Shown one piece after another: positions 45,252-53,874 of a stretch of 56,003 nt of DNA (its first letter is position 1; each line of letters begins with the position of its first letter). Source of the DNA: Lachnospiraceae bacterium (GTDB lineage: Bacteria > Bacillota > Clostridia > Lachnospirales > Lachnospiraceae); the NCBI GenBank assembly GCA_014804645.1, contig JAAUZI010000016.1, positions 1-56,003 of the forward strand, given 5' to 3'. Both the position numbers and the translations under genes were made by a program. A model generated the notes under the pieces. That model saw only the letters and a list, made by a program, of their open reading frames with translations. It did no database searches and was not told where the DNA came from.

Positions 45252-45827
45252 ATGAAATTCGAAATAAATATTGCCATTATGCTTACTTGCGTACTTTTTC
45301 TATCAGGTTGTTCAAATCAAAAAGTTATTGAGTGGAATGGAAAAACGGAGTATTATCACGTCACGATGGTATATGACGAAACAAATATATATGAGGTGGC
45401 AGGACAAGTAGATTATATTTTTCTCGGAACAGTTGATGAAGTCCTTGACAATGTGGTAGACTACAATACTTCAAATAGTATGGATGCTTATAGCCGATAT
45501 GCGATAACAGTTGAGGAGAATTTAAAGGGTGAACTAATAAAAAACATAGAATGTTATCGGCATGGAGGATATTTGAGTGATGGCACTTTATTGTACCCAC
45601 GATCTGACCGTATTGAGAATACAAGAGATATTCCACAGGAAGGAAAGACATATATATTTATGGCATTTGGACAATCCGACGGGGAGCTGATTTTAGAGGA
45701 GTTTATGGGTGATATAGAGTATACAGATGAAGGGCAAAAAGAGATGTATATAGATTATATTGAAAATGAGATTCCCAAAGCGCAAGAAGGCTTTATTTCT
45801 AAATATGATGTAAATTATAACAATTAA
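45252..45827 (+). CDS. Lipoprotein of unknown function
   Basis: The 191-residue product starts with GGAGGG upstream and has a signal peptide ending in the lipobox LSGC (Cys 20), so it should be attached to the outer face of the membrane. The mature part has YIFLGTVDEVLDNVVDY and TYIFMAFGQSDGELILEEF, reminiscent of small beta-barrel lipoproteins that accompany surface signalling loci. I do not recognise the family. A terminator follows. Confidence 0.7.
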   Translation: MKFEINIAIMLTCVLFLSGCSNQKVIEWNGKTEYYHVTMVYDETNIYEVAGQVDYIFLGTVDEVLDNVVDYNTSNSMDAYSRYAITVEENLKGELIKNIECYRHGGYLSDGTLLYPRSDRIENTRDIPQEGKTYIFMAFGQSDGELILEEFMGDIEYTDEGQKEMYIDYIENEIPKAQEGFISKYDVNYNN

Positions 45828-45851
45828 GTATGGATAGTATTACTGTAAAGG

Positions 45852-45884
45852 CTGTCTTGATTTAGAGGCAGTTTCTTTTTTAAA
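45852..45884 (+). terminator. Terminator after the lipoprotein gene
   Basis: CTGTCT (45852-45857) pairs with AGGCAG (45866-45871) with one wobble, followed by a T-rich run. Confidence 0.6.
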
Positions 45885-45961
45885 GGTGATACATCTGGCA
45901 TATTCTGCTCTGGAAGATTATGAATAATATTAAAGGGCATAAAAGAAATGAGGTGACAGTA

Positions 45962-46684
45962 TTGGTACGGATTGCTATATGCGACGATGAGAAGGAAACC
46001 GTCACACTGCATGAGGAAATCATAAAGGACAGCCTGCAGTCCTGCGGTATATGTTATGAAGTAACAACTTACACATGCAGCAGCAATCTTTTGTCTGACA
46101 TTGCGGAGGATGGATTCTTTTATGACCTGCTCCTGCTGGACATTGAAATGCCTGATGTCACAGGCATGGAACTTTCCAAAAAGATAAAGCCGTTTCTGCC
46201 GAATATTAAGGTCATTTTCATAACCTCGCATATGGAATATGCGATTGACGCATTTGAGCTTTCGATCTTCCGCTATGTGCCGAAAAATGATCTTGAGAAA
46301 AGGCTGAAAACTGCCGTGGTAGACGCTGCAAAACTGATCCTGCTGGAAGCCGGCAAGGAGTATATCATCCAGGCGGCGGGACGGATGGAGAAGATATCAT
46401 ACAGGGATATTTTCTACATTCAGCGTGACGGCGGCAAAAATTCAGCAATATACTCAAATGCGGGAACGTCAAAAGTCAGGAAAAGCCTGCAGCAGGTTTA
46501 TGAGGAGCTTGCCGCGCCGGAGTTTATTTTTATAGACAGGGGCATAATCGTAAATATCATACAGATCATGAAAGTGGCTGACGGAATGGCGTTTCTCAAA
46601 AATGGTGAGGCACTGCCGATCAGCCGTGCCCATTTACAGGCGGTCAAACAGCAGATAAATAGGTTTTGGGGGACACACATATGA
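45962..46684 (+). CDS. LytTR response regulator, system 1
   Basis: The start at the TTG at 45962 (MVRIAICDDEKETV) has GAGGTGA about 8 nt upstream; the ATG at 45920 would add an unusual leader. The 240-residue product has a receiver domain (CDD near residue 7, phospho-acceptor D in LLLDIEMPDVTG, FITSH, lysine in YVPKNDLEK) and a C-terminal LytTR DNA-binding domain (YIQRDGGKN...FIFIDRGIIVNIIQIMKV...LPISRAHLQAVK). It overlaps the kinase by 4 nt. It likely binds the repeats at 48008 and perhaps 35546. Confidence 0.92.
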   Translation: MVRIAICDDEKETVTLHEEIIKDSLQSCGICYEVTTYTCSSNLLSDIAEDGFFYDLLLLDIEMPDVTGMELSKKIKPFLPNIKVIFITSHMEYAIDAFELSIFRYVPKNDLEKRLKTAVVDAAKLILLEAGKEYIIQAAGRMEKISYRDIFYIQRDGGKNSAIYSNAGTSKVRKSLQQVYEELAAPEFIFIDRGIIVNIIQIMKVADGMAFLKNGEALPISRAHLQAVKQQINRFWGTHI

Positions 46685-47961
46685 TGGGCTGGTATCAGAT
46701 AATTTCATTTCTTTTCACAAACGGGCTGCGGATTTTCTTTGGTCTATACCTTGTTATGGCGGTGTTAAGGTTGTCCGGTGACAGGAAGAAGGCGGGTGTT
46801 CTTTCTGCTTGTGCGGCTGTTTTTATTACCTTGTTGTCTTGTCTGCCAATTCCACAAATATATATTGCCGGTGCCGAGATTGTTATTATGATGCTGATTA
46901 TCCGGCATCTGTTTAGAGCCGAACTGCGGATGCCTCTTTTTCTTACTTTCTTTTATGAGATAACGGTAGCCCTTTGGGAATTTATTATATCTGCTGGCTT
47001 GGGGATCATATTCCGGTCAGAGGACTTTCTTGACAGACATACTCTTAAGTATATGGCGGCAGTCTGGATTGTCCGAGCGCTTATGCTTGGCATTGCTTTT
47101 CTTGCCCTCAAAGCCAGGGAGGGAAGAACCCGAGTCATATCTGCGGTTGCAGTCGCAGGCTTATTCGGGGTGATCTTTTTATCCGGGCAGAGCATCATAA
47201 CCATAGATGATGAACAGATGACAACATGGATCATTTTTTCTATGCTGATCCTTGTGGCAGTCCTGTTTTTTTATCTCAGCCGCCAATATGAGATGGAGAA
47301 AAAAATAGCGCACCTGGAAAAAGAAAAAAATGCTTTGTTGACGAGGGATTACCAGTTGCTGAAAAATACCTATGCTGCCAACGCAAGGTTATTCCATGAT
47401 TTTCATAACCACATCGAGGCACTGCACCGTTATCTGGAAAAAGACCGGACGGCGGAGGCGGTTCAGTATCTGGAAAATCTGCGCTCGCCGATAGAAGCAG
47501 TTACGCAGCCTGTATGGGTAGGAGATGAAGCGGTGGATTATCTGATAAGCAGTAAGATCACCCTTGCCGCTTCACGGGATATACAGGTGAACTGCAATAT
47601 TGAATATCCACAGCATACGAATATCCGCAGTGTTGACTTGGTGGCAATTTTAGGAAACCTGCTGGATAATGCCCTTGAAGCCGTAGAAGGAATAGAGGAA
47701 AATCTGCGTTTTATCAATCTGACTATCCGCCGCATCAATGAAATGCTCATTATCAAATTGGAAAACGGGTGCAAAGCCGCACCGGTCATAACAGCAGGAG
47801 AGTTAAAGACCACAAAACAGGATACGGACTTGCATGGCTGGGGACTGAAAAGCGTTCGCACCACCGCAGAGCATTATGACGGTACAGTGGAAACAGAGTA
47901 CGGAGGGGGCAGATTTTGTACAGTCGTTACATTATCCTATGAACCGGTAAAGACAGAATAA
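46681..47961 (+). CDS. GHKL sensor histidine kinase, system 1
   Basis: The 426-residue product starts at ATG 46681. It has six or seven N-terminal membrane helices (about 1-205), a coiled linker, the phospho-acceptor box LFHDFHNHIEALHRYL, and a GHKL ATPase domain with AILGNLLDNALEAVEG and GWGLKSVRTTAEHYDG. This AgrC/ComD-like class senses peptides or membrane stress. Coupled with the LytTR regulator. Confidence 0.92.
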   Translation: MMGWYQIISFLFTNGLRIFFGLYLVMAVLRLSGDRKKAGVLSACAAVFITLLSCLPIPQIYIAGAEIVIMMLIIRHLFRAELRMPLFLTFFYEITVALWEFIISAGLGIIFRSEDFLDRHTLKYMAAVWIVRALMLGIAFLALKAREGRTRVISAVAVAGLFGVIFLSGQSIITIDDEQMTTWIIFSMLILVAVLFFYLSRQYEMEKKIAHLEKEKNALLTRDYQLLKNTYAANARLFHDFHNHIEALHRYLEKDRTAEAVQYLENLRSPIEAVTQPVWVGDEAVDYLISSKITLAASRDIQVNCNIEYPQHTNIRSVDLVAILGNLLDNALEAVEGIEENLRFINLTIRRINEMLIIKLENGCKAAPVITAGELKTTKQDTDLHGWGLKSVRTTAEHYDGTVETEYGGGRFCTVVTLSYEPVKTE

Positions 47962-47981
47962 ATATATTTTCCATGAAAAGC

Positions 47982-48009
47982 AGGCCGCACGTTTGGACGG
48001 TCTTTTTTT
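47982..48009 (+). terminator. Terminator after the system 1 kinase
   Basis: AGGCCG (47982-47987) pairs with CGGTCT (47998-48003), followed by TTTTTTC. It separates the two-component genes from the inducible ABC operon. Confidence 0.65.
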
Positions 48010-48070
48010 CATGGACAAAAACCTACCATTCATGGACAAAACGGCATGGAAACGGTTTTTACGGTATGCT
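48008..48070 (+). promoter_or_regulatory. LytTR-type direct repeats and promoter of the ABC operon
   Basis: TTCATGGACAAAA at 48008-48020 and 48029-48041 are identical direct repeats 21 bp apart, two helical turns, as expected for a LytTR dimer. TATGCT (48065-48070) is a -10 24 bp after the second repeat, while the -35 region (CGGCAT) is poor, typical of an activated promoter. Confidence 0.7.
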
Positions 48071-48117
48071 ATGGACATAGCAATTACTTATACAATAATT
48101 TGAATGGAGGATATTTT

Positions 48118-48306
48118 ATGAGACACTTTTATTTTCGGTTGATTTTTGGAATCATCTGGCTGGCTGCGGCGGTTATCAGTGTTGTGAAAGCCAATATTTC
48201 CTTTGCAGCCCTGTATGTGGTGTTGGGTATCGTATTCCTGTGGTCTGCTTATTCAAGCCGGAAAAAGGAGGAGAACAAAGACAATGACCAGAAACACAAT
48301 GGGTAA
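48118..48306 (+). CDS. Small two-helix membrane protein
   Basis: Start at 48118 with GGAGG upstream. The 62-residue product has two hydrophobic segments (FYFRLIFGIIWLAAAVISVV and FAALYVVLGIVFLW) and a charged tail (SRKKEENKDNDQK). It overlaps the ATPase start by 23 nt. It may be an accessory part of the transporter; its 3' end is preserved in the scar at 35.6 kb. Confidence 0.7.
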   Translation: MRHFYFRLIFGIIWLAAAVISVVKANISFAALYVVLGIVFLWSAYSSRKKEENKDNDQKHNG

Positions 48307-48997
48307 CGGGGAACTTCTTGTTCTGAAAGATTTAAACGTCTGGTACACAAAGGGTAAGCCTGTCCTTGAAAAGTTTTCTGTGGAGCTTAAAAGAAATGAG
48401 GTTGTCGGGCTGATCGGATTGAACGGGGCGGGCAAGACAACTTTTATCAAAACCTTTTCCGGGCTGCTTGACAGCTTTCAGGCTGAAACCGCCCTGTGGC
48501 AGGATAAGCCGCTTAAGTTCCGTGACAAGGGATTTAAGAAAGAACGGTATATTGTCTTTGCGGAAGACCACTCCTTCCAGTTTTTTACATTCTGTGAGTA
48601 CATTTCCTATGTGGGGGCCTCCTATGGTAAAAAATTGTCTGGTATAGAAGAATTGGTGCGTGGCTTTCATTTTGAGGAATACACGGATGTCCTGCTGAAA
48701 GAGCTGTCAACGGGAAATTTGAAAAAGGCTTACCTGATCACCGCCTTTGCCCTGAAACCAAAGCTGCTTATGCTGGATGAGCCTGTGAACGGGCTGGATT
48801 TCCAAAGCACCGAATACCTGTACCGGCAGATAGGCGGCTACCGGCAGTACGGCACAGTCCTTTTTTCGTCACACATCCTTGAAAGCATCTGCCTGACATC
48901 TGACCGGGTGCTGGTGCTGGAGCAGGGACAGATTAAAAAGTGTTTTGCAGGACAGGAGATCGAAACAGAAAAAATCCGGGAGGTATTGAAGGAATGA
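48284..48997 (+). CDS. ABC transporter ATP-binding protein, LytTR-controlled
   Basis: This 237-residue ATPase has Walker A GLNGAGKTT, a degenerate signature LSTGNLKKAYL in place of LSGGQ, Walker B LLMLDEPVNGLD and H-loop FSSHILES. The start at 48284 follows GGAGGAG with a slightly long spacing; 48299 is an alternative. The stop overlaps the permease ATG by 4 nt. Likely an exporter induced by the system 1 regulator. Confidence 0.9.
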   Translation: MTRNTMGNGELLVLKDLNVWYTKGKPVLEKFSVELKRNEVVGLIGLNGAGKTTFIKTFSGLLDSFQAETALWQDKPLKFRDKGFKKERYIVFAEDHSFQFFTFCEYISYVGASYGKKLSGIEELVRGFHFEEYTDVLLKELSTGNLKKAYLITAFALKPKLLMLDEPVNGLDFQSTEYLYRQIGGYRQYGTVLFSSHILESICLTSDRVLVLEQGQIKKCFAGQEIETEKIREVLKE

Positions 48998-50211
48998 ATA
49001 TACTGAAAGCCTTATTGAAACAGCTTTTGGGCGCAAAGTATGAGCGCGTTGTAAAAAGTCTTGCCGCCTGCCTTATCCTGTATCTTGCCGTTCATACCGC
49101 AGGAGTCAACATGAAAATTGCGACATTTATCCTCTATCTGACATCTACAGCTTTAACGGCGAGTATTATGTGGCAGGCGCTTTGTTCTTCGGGGAATGCG
49201 GATCGCATGGCCGGGCTGTTTGTGCTGCCGTTTACAAACAGGGAAATGACCTTTTCGTTTGTACTGGCATTTGCCGGATATACGCTGCTTACTATAACAT
49301 TTCCGGTGCTGGCTTTATTCTTTGCTGTGCATGAGTGGAGCGTGTTGCATATAGCCGTGGCTCTGCTCTGTGCCTGTAATGGATGTTTCATGACTGCGGC
49401 ATGGTACACTATGACAAAAAAAAGGAAACTGATGCCCTTTGTGGTTTTATGGTGTGTGGGAATGCTCCTGGCTATATTCTTTGTGCAGGAGGTTATGGTT
49501 TTCGCATTGATCGTGCTTGCAAGCCTGTTTCTCTCGTTTTTGAGGCTGTTGACAGCAGACGCTTATGTATTCTACCGTCCGGCATCTGCAAAACCTCTTA
49601 CCCGGCGCACCAAAGGAACAGGGAGCGTACTTCTGTACCTGCTGCGTTATCTGATAACGAATAAGAATTATCTTTTAAACACTGTCGGGCTGTGTGTGGT
49701 TGGCGGCATTCTGCCGATGATATTGGGGCAGTTTGAGGGACTGAATGTGATGCCGCTGGGTTTTGCCATCCTTTGTCTGAACACCCCAATCTGCATCTTG
49801 CTGTCCTGTGATCGGAGTTTGGAGCAGGCAGTCCGGGTGCTGCCCAGGCAGGCAGGGCACTTTTGCACCCGCTACAGTTTTTTCCTCTTCTGTGTCAATA
49901 TGGCAGTAAGCAGCGTGTATCTGGTTGCCTGGCAGATTCAGCGTGGCGGTGTGGGCGGCATGGAAATCATGGCGGCGGTGCTGATCGCGCTGCAGAGCGC
50001 AGTCCTGTCTGTTCTGTTGGAGTGGTTTCAGCCTATCCGTAACTGGAAGATTGAAAGTGATCTGTGGCGTCACCCGCGAAAATATGTCGTGCCGCTTATC
50101 ATGCTGCCTGTTGCAGGACTTATCGGCATGTGGCCTGCGGGAATATGGTTTTTACTCTGCATTGTCTTAGCTGAAGTTATAAGTTTACCATTTATCACAA
50201 GGAGGATATAG
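48994..50211 (+). CDS. ABC transporter permease
   Basis: The 405-residue product has about ten to twelve hydrophobic segments and starts MNILKALLKQLLGAKYERVV. It resembles large permeases that pair with single ATPases in Firmicutes bacteriocin-associated or stress-responsive exporters. Translationally coupled to the ATPase. Substrate not known. Confidence 0.82.
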   Translation: MNILKALLKQLLGAKYERVVKSLAACLILYLAVHTAGVNMKIATFILYLTSTALTASIMWQALCSSGNADRMAGLFVLPFTNREMTFSFVLAFAGYTLLTITFPVLALFFAVHEWSVLHIAVALLCACNGCFMTAAWYTMTKKRKLMPFVVLWCVGMLLAIFFVQEVMVFALIVLASLFLSFLRLLTADAYVFYRPASAKPLTRRTKGTGSVLLYLLRYLITNKNYLLNTVGLCVVGGILPMILGQFEGLNVMPLGFAILCLNTPICILLSCDRSLEQAVRVLPRQAGHFCTRYSFFLFCVNMAVSSVYLVAWQIQRGGVGGMEIMAAVLIALQSAVLSVLLEWFQPIRNWKIESDLWRHPRKYVVPLIMLPVAGLIGMWPAGIWFLLCIVLAEVISLPFITRRI

Positions 50212-50215
50212 TACC

Positions 50216-50434
50216 ATGAAAAATACAAAATGCTGTTCTAAATGCAACTCACAAAATATTGTCCGTGTTCCCGATGACGCGCACCGTTATCTGGCAAATA
50301 GCATTGCTATCACTAACGTTGCATGGGTCAAGAGGATTCCGGTTGCCCGTTATGTCTGCTGTGACTGCGGCTACGTGGAGAATTGGGTGGAAACGCAAAA
50401 AGAACGTGACGAGATCAAGCGCACGTTTGGGTAG
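50216..50434 (+). CDS. Small zinc-ribbon-like protein
   Basis: The 72-residue product begins 4 bp after the permease with GGAGG. CSKCNSQ near the N-terminus and CCDCGYVE near the C-terminus give two CxxC pairs for one zinc. The middle (ITNVAWVKRIPVARYV) is unremarkable. It is the last gene of the ABC operon; role unknown. Confidence 0.7.
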   Translation: MKNTKCCSKCNSQNIVRVPDDAHRYLANSIAITNVAWVKRIPVARYVCCDCGYVENWVETQKERDEIKRTFG

Positions 50435-50451
50435 CAACGAAATTTTGCGGA

Positions 50452-50480
50452 TTGAGAATACAGAAAATTTACAGTATAAT
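50452..50480 (+). promoter_or_regulatory. Promoter of two-component system 2
   Basis: TTGAGA (50452-50457), a 17-bp spacer and TATAAT (50475-50480), about 45 bp before the kinase start. Confidence 0.65.
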
Positions 50481-50525
50481 GAATGAAACCTGTAAAAACA
50501 TGATTTAAGTACCAGAGAGGCAGCT

Positions 50526-51818
50526 ATGATTTATATTGTAGACAATATATCAAATTACTTAATATATCTTTTTATTATTTATTTTGGATTCAGGCTGAGC
50601 CCAAGAAAAAATAAATTTTTAATTGGAGCCTCCGTTTTGGCTATGCTGTCTGCCGGGGGGTTCAACGCATATTCTGATACATACTCCCCGATTATCTATA
50701 TAGTTTGGAGTTTGTTTTCCATATGTTTATTTTTTGATGACAGTTTGGGGCATCTGCTTGTAGTGAGCGCTGCCCTTATGTATTTCACAGGAATTGTTGA
50801 TACGTTCAGCGTCATGCTGATACAGGTTGTGTTAATAGGTGGAGGGGTTGACGGCACGGATATATGCTGGTGGATGGAATCTGCCTATCTGCTCTCATTT
50901 TTGATATATCTCCTGATATACTTGCGGCTTTTTAAGAAAAATGACGTTTATTTATGCGATATAAAATTTAAGTATAAGTTTGCTCTTTTGATACAGGGAA
51001 GTATTTTCCAGATGTTCTATAATTTTGTTTTTATTTATTTTGATGAAAATTATGCGAGGTATGACTTAAATTCCTATGCAGTATTTTTTGTCAGCATAGT
51101 GGGAGCAGTTTATTCCATTTTTCTTACACTTGGTCTTGCCATTAAAAACATATTGTCAGACAGGCAGAACAGGGAACTTCAATCTTTTATGTATATGCAA
51201 AAGCAGCAGTACGATTACCAGTTACAGCAGTCGGTAGCTGTACGACGTTTTAAGCATGATTTGGTAAATCATATTGGCGTGCTTAGAGAACTGGCAGCTC
51301 AAAAAAAGACAGAAGAAGTCAAAGAGTACATAGATACTATTTGGAATGTGCAGGACGAGTTTGATTTAAGAATCCATACAGGAGACAGTTTGTTTGATGT
51401 TATCGTGAATTATTATTTATATTTGGCGGAAAAGGAAAATATAGATTTTGCGGTAAAGGGAAAACTGACCGGGAAAACAGGTCTTGAGATGTTTGACATT
51501 ACAACACTGATGGGAAATATATTACAGAATGCTATGGAAGCGGCAGTACAAACAGCCAATTCTAAGATCCGGGTTGAGTTTATAGAACATAAGAAAGAAA
51601 TATTTATTATTGTCAGCAATAGTGTGGCTAAAAAAATAAATACCCCAAAAGGATTTCTAACAACATCAAAAACAGATGCGTTGAATCATGGGTTTGGTCT
51701 GAAAAATATTGCTGCAACGGTTGAAAAATATCATGGTGAATGTTATATGGAGTCCATAGTGGAAGATGGAGAAGCAATATTTAAAATCAGTATTGCTATC
51801 CCCAGGGATGTATACTGA
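50526..51818 (+). CDS. GHKL sensor histidine kinase, system 2
   Basis: The 430-residue product has six or seven membrane helices in the first 220 residues, then the linker and the phospho-acceptor sequence VRRFKHDLVNHIGVLRELA (His in KHDLVNH). It ends with a GHKL domain containing LMGNILQNAMEAAVQ and NHGFGLKNIAATVEKYHG. It is the AgrC/ComD-like class. The regulator follows 22 bp later. More AT-rich than system 1, so it may have a different origin. Confidence 0.92.
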   Translation: MIYIVDNISNYLIYLFIIYFGFRLSPRKNKFLIGASVLAMLSAGGFNAYSDTYSPIIYIVWSLFSICLFFDDSLGHLLVVSAALMYFTGIVDTFSVMLIQVVLIGGGVDGTDICWWMESAYLLSFLIYLLIYLRLFKKNDVYLCDIKFKYKFALLIQGSIFQMFYNFVFIYFDENYARYDLNSYAVFFVSIVGAVYSIFLTLGLAIKNILSDRQNRELQSFMYMQKQQYDYQLQQSVAVRRFKHDLVNHIGVLRELAAQKKTEEVKEYIDTIWNVQDEFDLRIHTGDSLFDVIVNYYLYLAEKENIDFAVKGKLTGKTGLEMFDITTLMGNILQNAMEAAVQTANSKIRVEFIEHKKEIFIIVSNSVAKKINTPKGFLTTSKTDALNHGFGLKNIAATVEKYHGECYMESIVEDGEAIFKISIAIPRDVY

Positions 51819-51840
51819 CTAACGTTAAGGAGGACAGGGT

Positions 51841-52545
51841 ATGAAAATATGTATTGTGGAAGATGAAGAGATATGGAGGGATAAGGTACAGACCGCCATT
51901 GAAAAATACTGTATGGATAAAAATATTTCTGTCCAAATCAATGCATATGGAAACGGAAGAGATTTTATGGAAAATGCGGATGCGGATCTGTTATTTCTGG
52001 ACATTGAACTTGCAGATGGGGAAGATGGTTTCGGGATAGCTGAAAAATTGATGGATTCCGGAAACCAGTGCAAGATATGCTTTTTAACCTCACATACGGA
52101 AATGGCAAGGCTTGGATATAAGGTTAATGCCTTCAGGTACATCGATAAGAAATATTTGGAGGAAATAGGAGAAGCGCTTGACTCATTCTTTAAAACAAAG
52201 ATTCAGGAGCGGATCATTTATGGTAAGGATTCCGCCGGGATTCGGATCAAAATATATTTAAGCGCACTTCTGCTTGTTGAAACCAGTGGAAGAAAATTAA
52301 GATATCTCATGCTTGACGGCAGTGAGTATTTTTGTGAAGGAAGGATATCTGAAACTGCGCATAGTTTGTCTCCATTTGGATTTTTTTATGTACAACGGTC
52401 ATATATCGTCAATTTAAAATATATTGAAAGTGTAAACAGCCATGAGATTATGCTCTGTAATGGGCTAAAGATAGCAATTGGCAGAGTCCACAGCAAGGAG
52501 TTTAAGAAAGAATTTTTTAAATGGAGAATGTTGCTTGATGATTAG
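51841..52545 (+). CDS. LytTR response regulator, system 2
   Basis: Start after AAGGAGGAC. The 234-residue product has receiver motifs VEDEEI and LLFLDIELADGEDG (phospho-acceptor Asp), CFLTSH and RYIDKKYLEE, followed by a LytTR domain (YLSALLLVETSGRKLRYL...FYVQRSYIVNLKYIESV...IAIGRVHSKEFKKEF). It probably binds the direct repeats at 52550-52582 downstream. Confidence 0.92.
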   Translation: MKICIVEDEEIWRDKVQTAIEKYCMDKNISVQINAYGNGRDFMENADADLLFLDIELADGEDGFGIAEKLMDSGNQCKICFLTSHTEMARLGYKVNAFRYIDKKYLEEIGEALDSFFKTKIQERIIYGKDSAGIRIKIYLSALLLVETSGRKLRYLMLDGSEYFCEGRISETAHSLSPFGFFYVQRSYIVNLKYIESVNSHEIMLCNGLKIAIGRVHSKEFKKEFFKWRMLLDD

Positions 52546-52549
52546 TTCG

Positions 52550-52582
52550 TGTCGTTTGCGCAAAAAACATGTCGTTTGTGCA
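52550..52582 (+). promoter_or_regulatory. LytTR-like direct repeats before the lipoprotein gene
   Basis: TGTCGTTTGCGCA (52550-52562) and TGTCGTTTGTGCA (52570-52582) are direct repeats 20 bp apart, with one mismatch. The GTT core fits LytTR sites. A TATAAG -10 lies near 52613. Confidence 0.55.
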
Positions 52583-52678
52583 GATGGTATGTTATTTTTT
52601 TCCTCAGTGTGGTATAAGTAAAACATCATGATAGAAAAACAGGTATCATGGAATAATGATTTTCTGGGAGGTATGTAT

Positions 52679-53437
52679 ATGAACAGGCATAAAAAGATAA
52701 CCATATTGGCATGTGCTTTTCTAACGGCTTTGAGTATTGCTGCTTGTGAGCAAGCAAAAGAAGATGAAATCGTAAATACAGAGGAATCCCCTGTAAATCA
52801 ACAGGAAAGCAATGTGCAAACAGTTGAGAATACAGATTTAGAAACAAAAGAAGATGAAAACGTAAATACAAAGGAATCTCTTGCAGATCAGCAGGAAAAC
52901 AGTACACAGGCAGTTGAGAATGCAGATTCGGAAACGACGGCAGAAGAATTATTAGATTTATTTATCAACAGCTCAATAAACGCAGTTGACTCCACAGATT
53001 TGACATCGGCATTTTATATTACTGATCTAGATATGGACGCATATTCTATTGGAGAGAAAATCGATCTTGACAATGATGGAGAAGACGAACTGGTTATTAA
53101 CGGCCCTTATGGCGGAATATACCTTGATGCGCGTAATAATAATGTATATGAATTTGCTGCAGGAGAGGGTAATGCTCTCATTCTTTCCTATACTTATTAT
53201 AATGGAGCTATATGGATTATGTATAGCAACAGGTCGAGTGCAGGATTTGAATTTTACCATATGGAAAAATTTGAAGGAGCTGATAACTTAGTTGCAGAAA
53301 TGAATTTTGGCGAGGAATTTGACATCAATAATGCAGAGGCTGGATTGAAATATACATTGAATGGAACTGAAATTTCTTATGATGAATATACAGAATTGTG
53401 CAGCAAAATTTTCGCTGCTGAAGTAAATACAAACTGA
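52679..53437 (+). CDS. Lipoprotein with an internal tandem repeat
   Basis: The start at 52679 (MNRHKKITILAC) has GGGAGG 7 nt upstream. The 252-residue product has a lipobox around AAC (Cys 20). It then has two imperfect 30-residue repeats, KEDEIVNTEESPVNQQESN and KEDENVNTKESLADQQENS being their starts, followed by a globular domain with a Ca-like loop LDNDGEDELVI. It resembles surface proteins with VCBS-like or EF-hand-like folds. Probably under system 2 control through the upstream repeats. Function unknown. Confidence 0.72.
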   Translation: MNRHKKITILACAFLTALSIAACEQAKEDEIVNTEESPVNQQESNVQTVENTDLETKEDENVNTKESLADQQENSTQAVENADSETTAEELLDLFINSSINAVDSTDLTSAFYITDLDMDAYSIGEKIDLDNDGEDELVINGPYGGIYLDARNNNVYEFAAGEGNALILSYTYYNGAIWIMYSNRSSAGFEFYHMEKFEGADNLVAEMNFGEEFDINNAEAGLKYTLNGTEISYDEYTELCSKIFAAEVNTN

Positions 53438-53450
53438 AAGAAAGGTTCTT

Positions 53451-53642
53451 TCACTGATCCAGAGGGTTTGAGAGCATTCCATGGGAACACAGAAAAAAAT
53501 ATCTGCATCCTGCTGGCATCCTATAGATAAGCTCTTTTTTCTTCATGTACCTATAAATGTGTTGGGACATATTGTTTGATGAGATGTCTTTCAAATCGTG
53601 CTTTATTAAATCCTCGTTTAGTTCTATATTTTTATCAGACAT
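53451..53642 (-). CDS. Short uncertain open frame
   Basis: A 63-residue frame on the minus strand with AGG about 10 nt before its ATG. It begins MSDKNIELNEDLIKHDLKDI. No homologous family is recognised, and it could be the end of a lost gene. Listed only because it fills a gap with a plausible start. Confidence 0.25.
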   Translation of the reverse strand: MSDKNIELNEDLIKHDLKDISSNNMSQHIYRYMKKKELIYRMPAGCRYFFLCSHGMLSNPLDQ

Positions 53643-53762
53643 GGTTTTTAGCCTTTTTTGACGAATTTTGATGTGGTGACTTTATTCTACCGAACGGCTA
53701 TAGACCATGTCTATTTTTATGAAATTAATTTGCGAAACATATTATACCTCATCTTTATCAAA

Positions 53763-53792
53763 TGTAACAAATAGGTACCTGAATTTCGTTAT
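53763..53792 (+). promoter_or_regulatory. Extracytoplasmic-function-like promoter of the sigma gene
   Basis: TGTAAC (53763-53768), 18 bp, CGTTAT (53787-53792). The region from 53763 to about 53796 matches 55122 onwards with few changes, including TTTCGTTATTGT. The sigma factor gene starts about 80 bp downstream. Confidence 0.7.
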
Positions 53793-53874
53793 TGTTAATA
53801 GAGGGATAGAGAAACAGAAAATATTTAATGTTATCCGGTTAGGATATGTGGTTTTTAGTGAGGAATGCCTGCAT

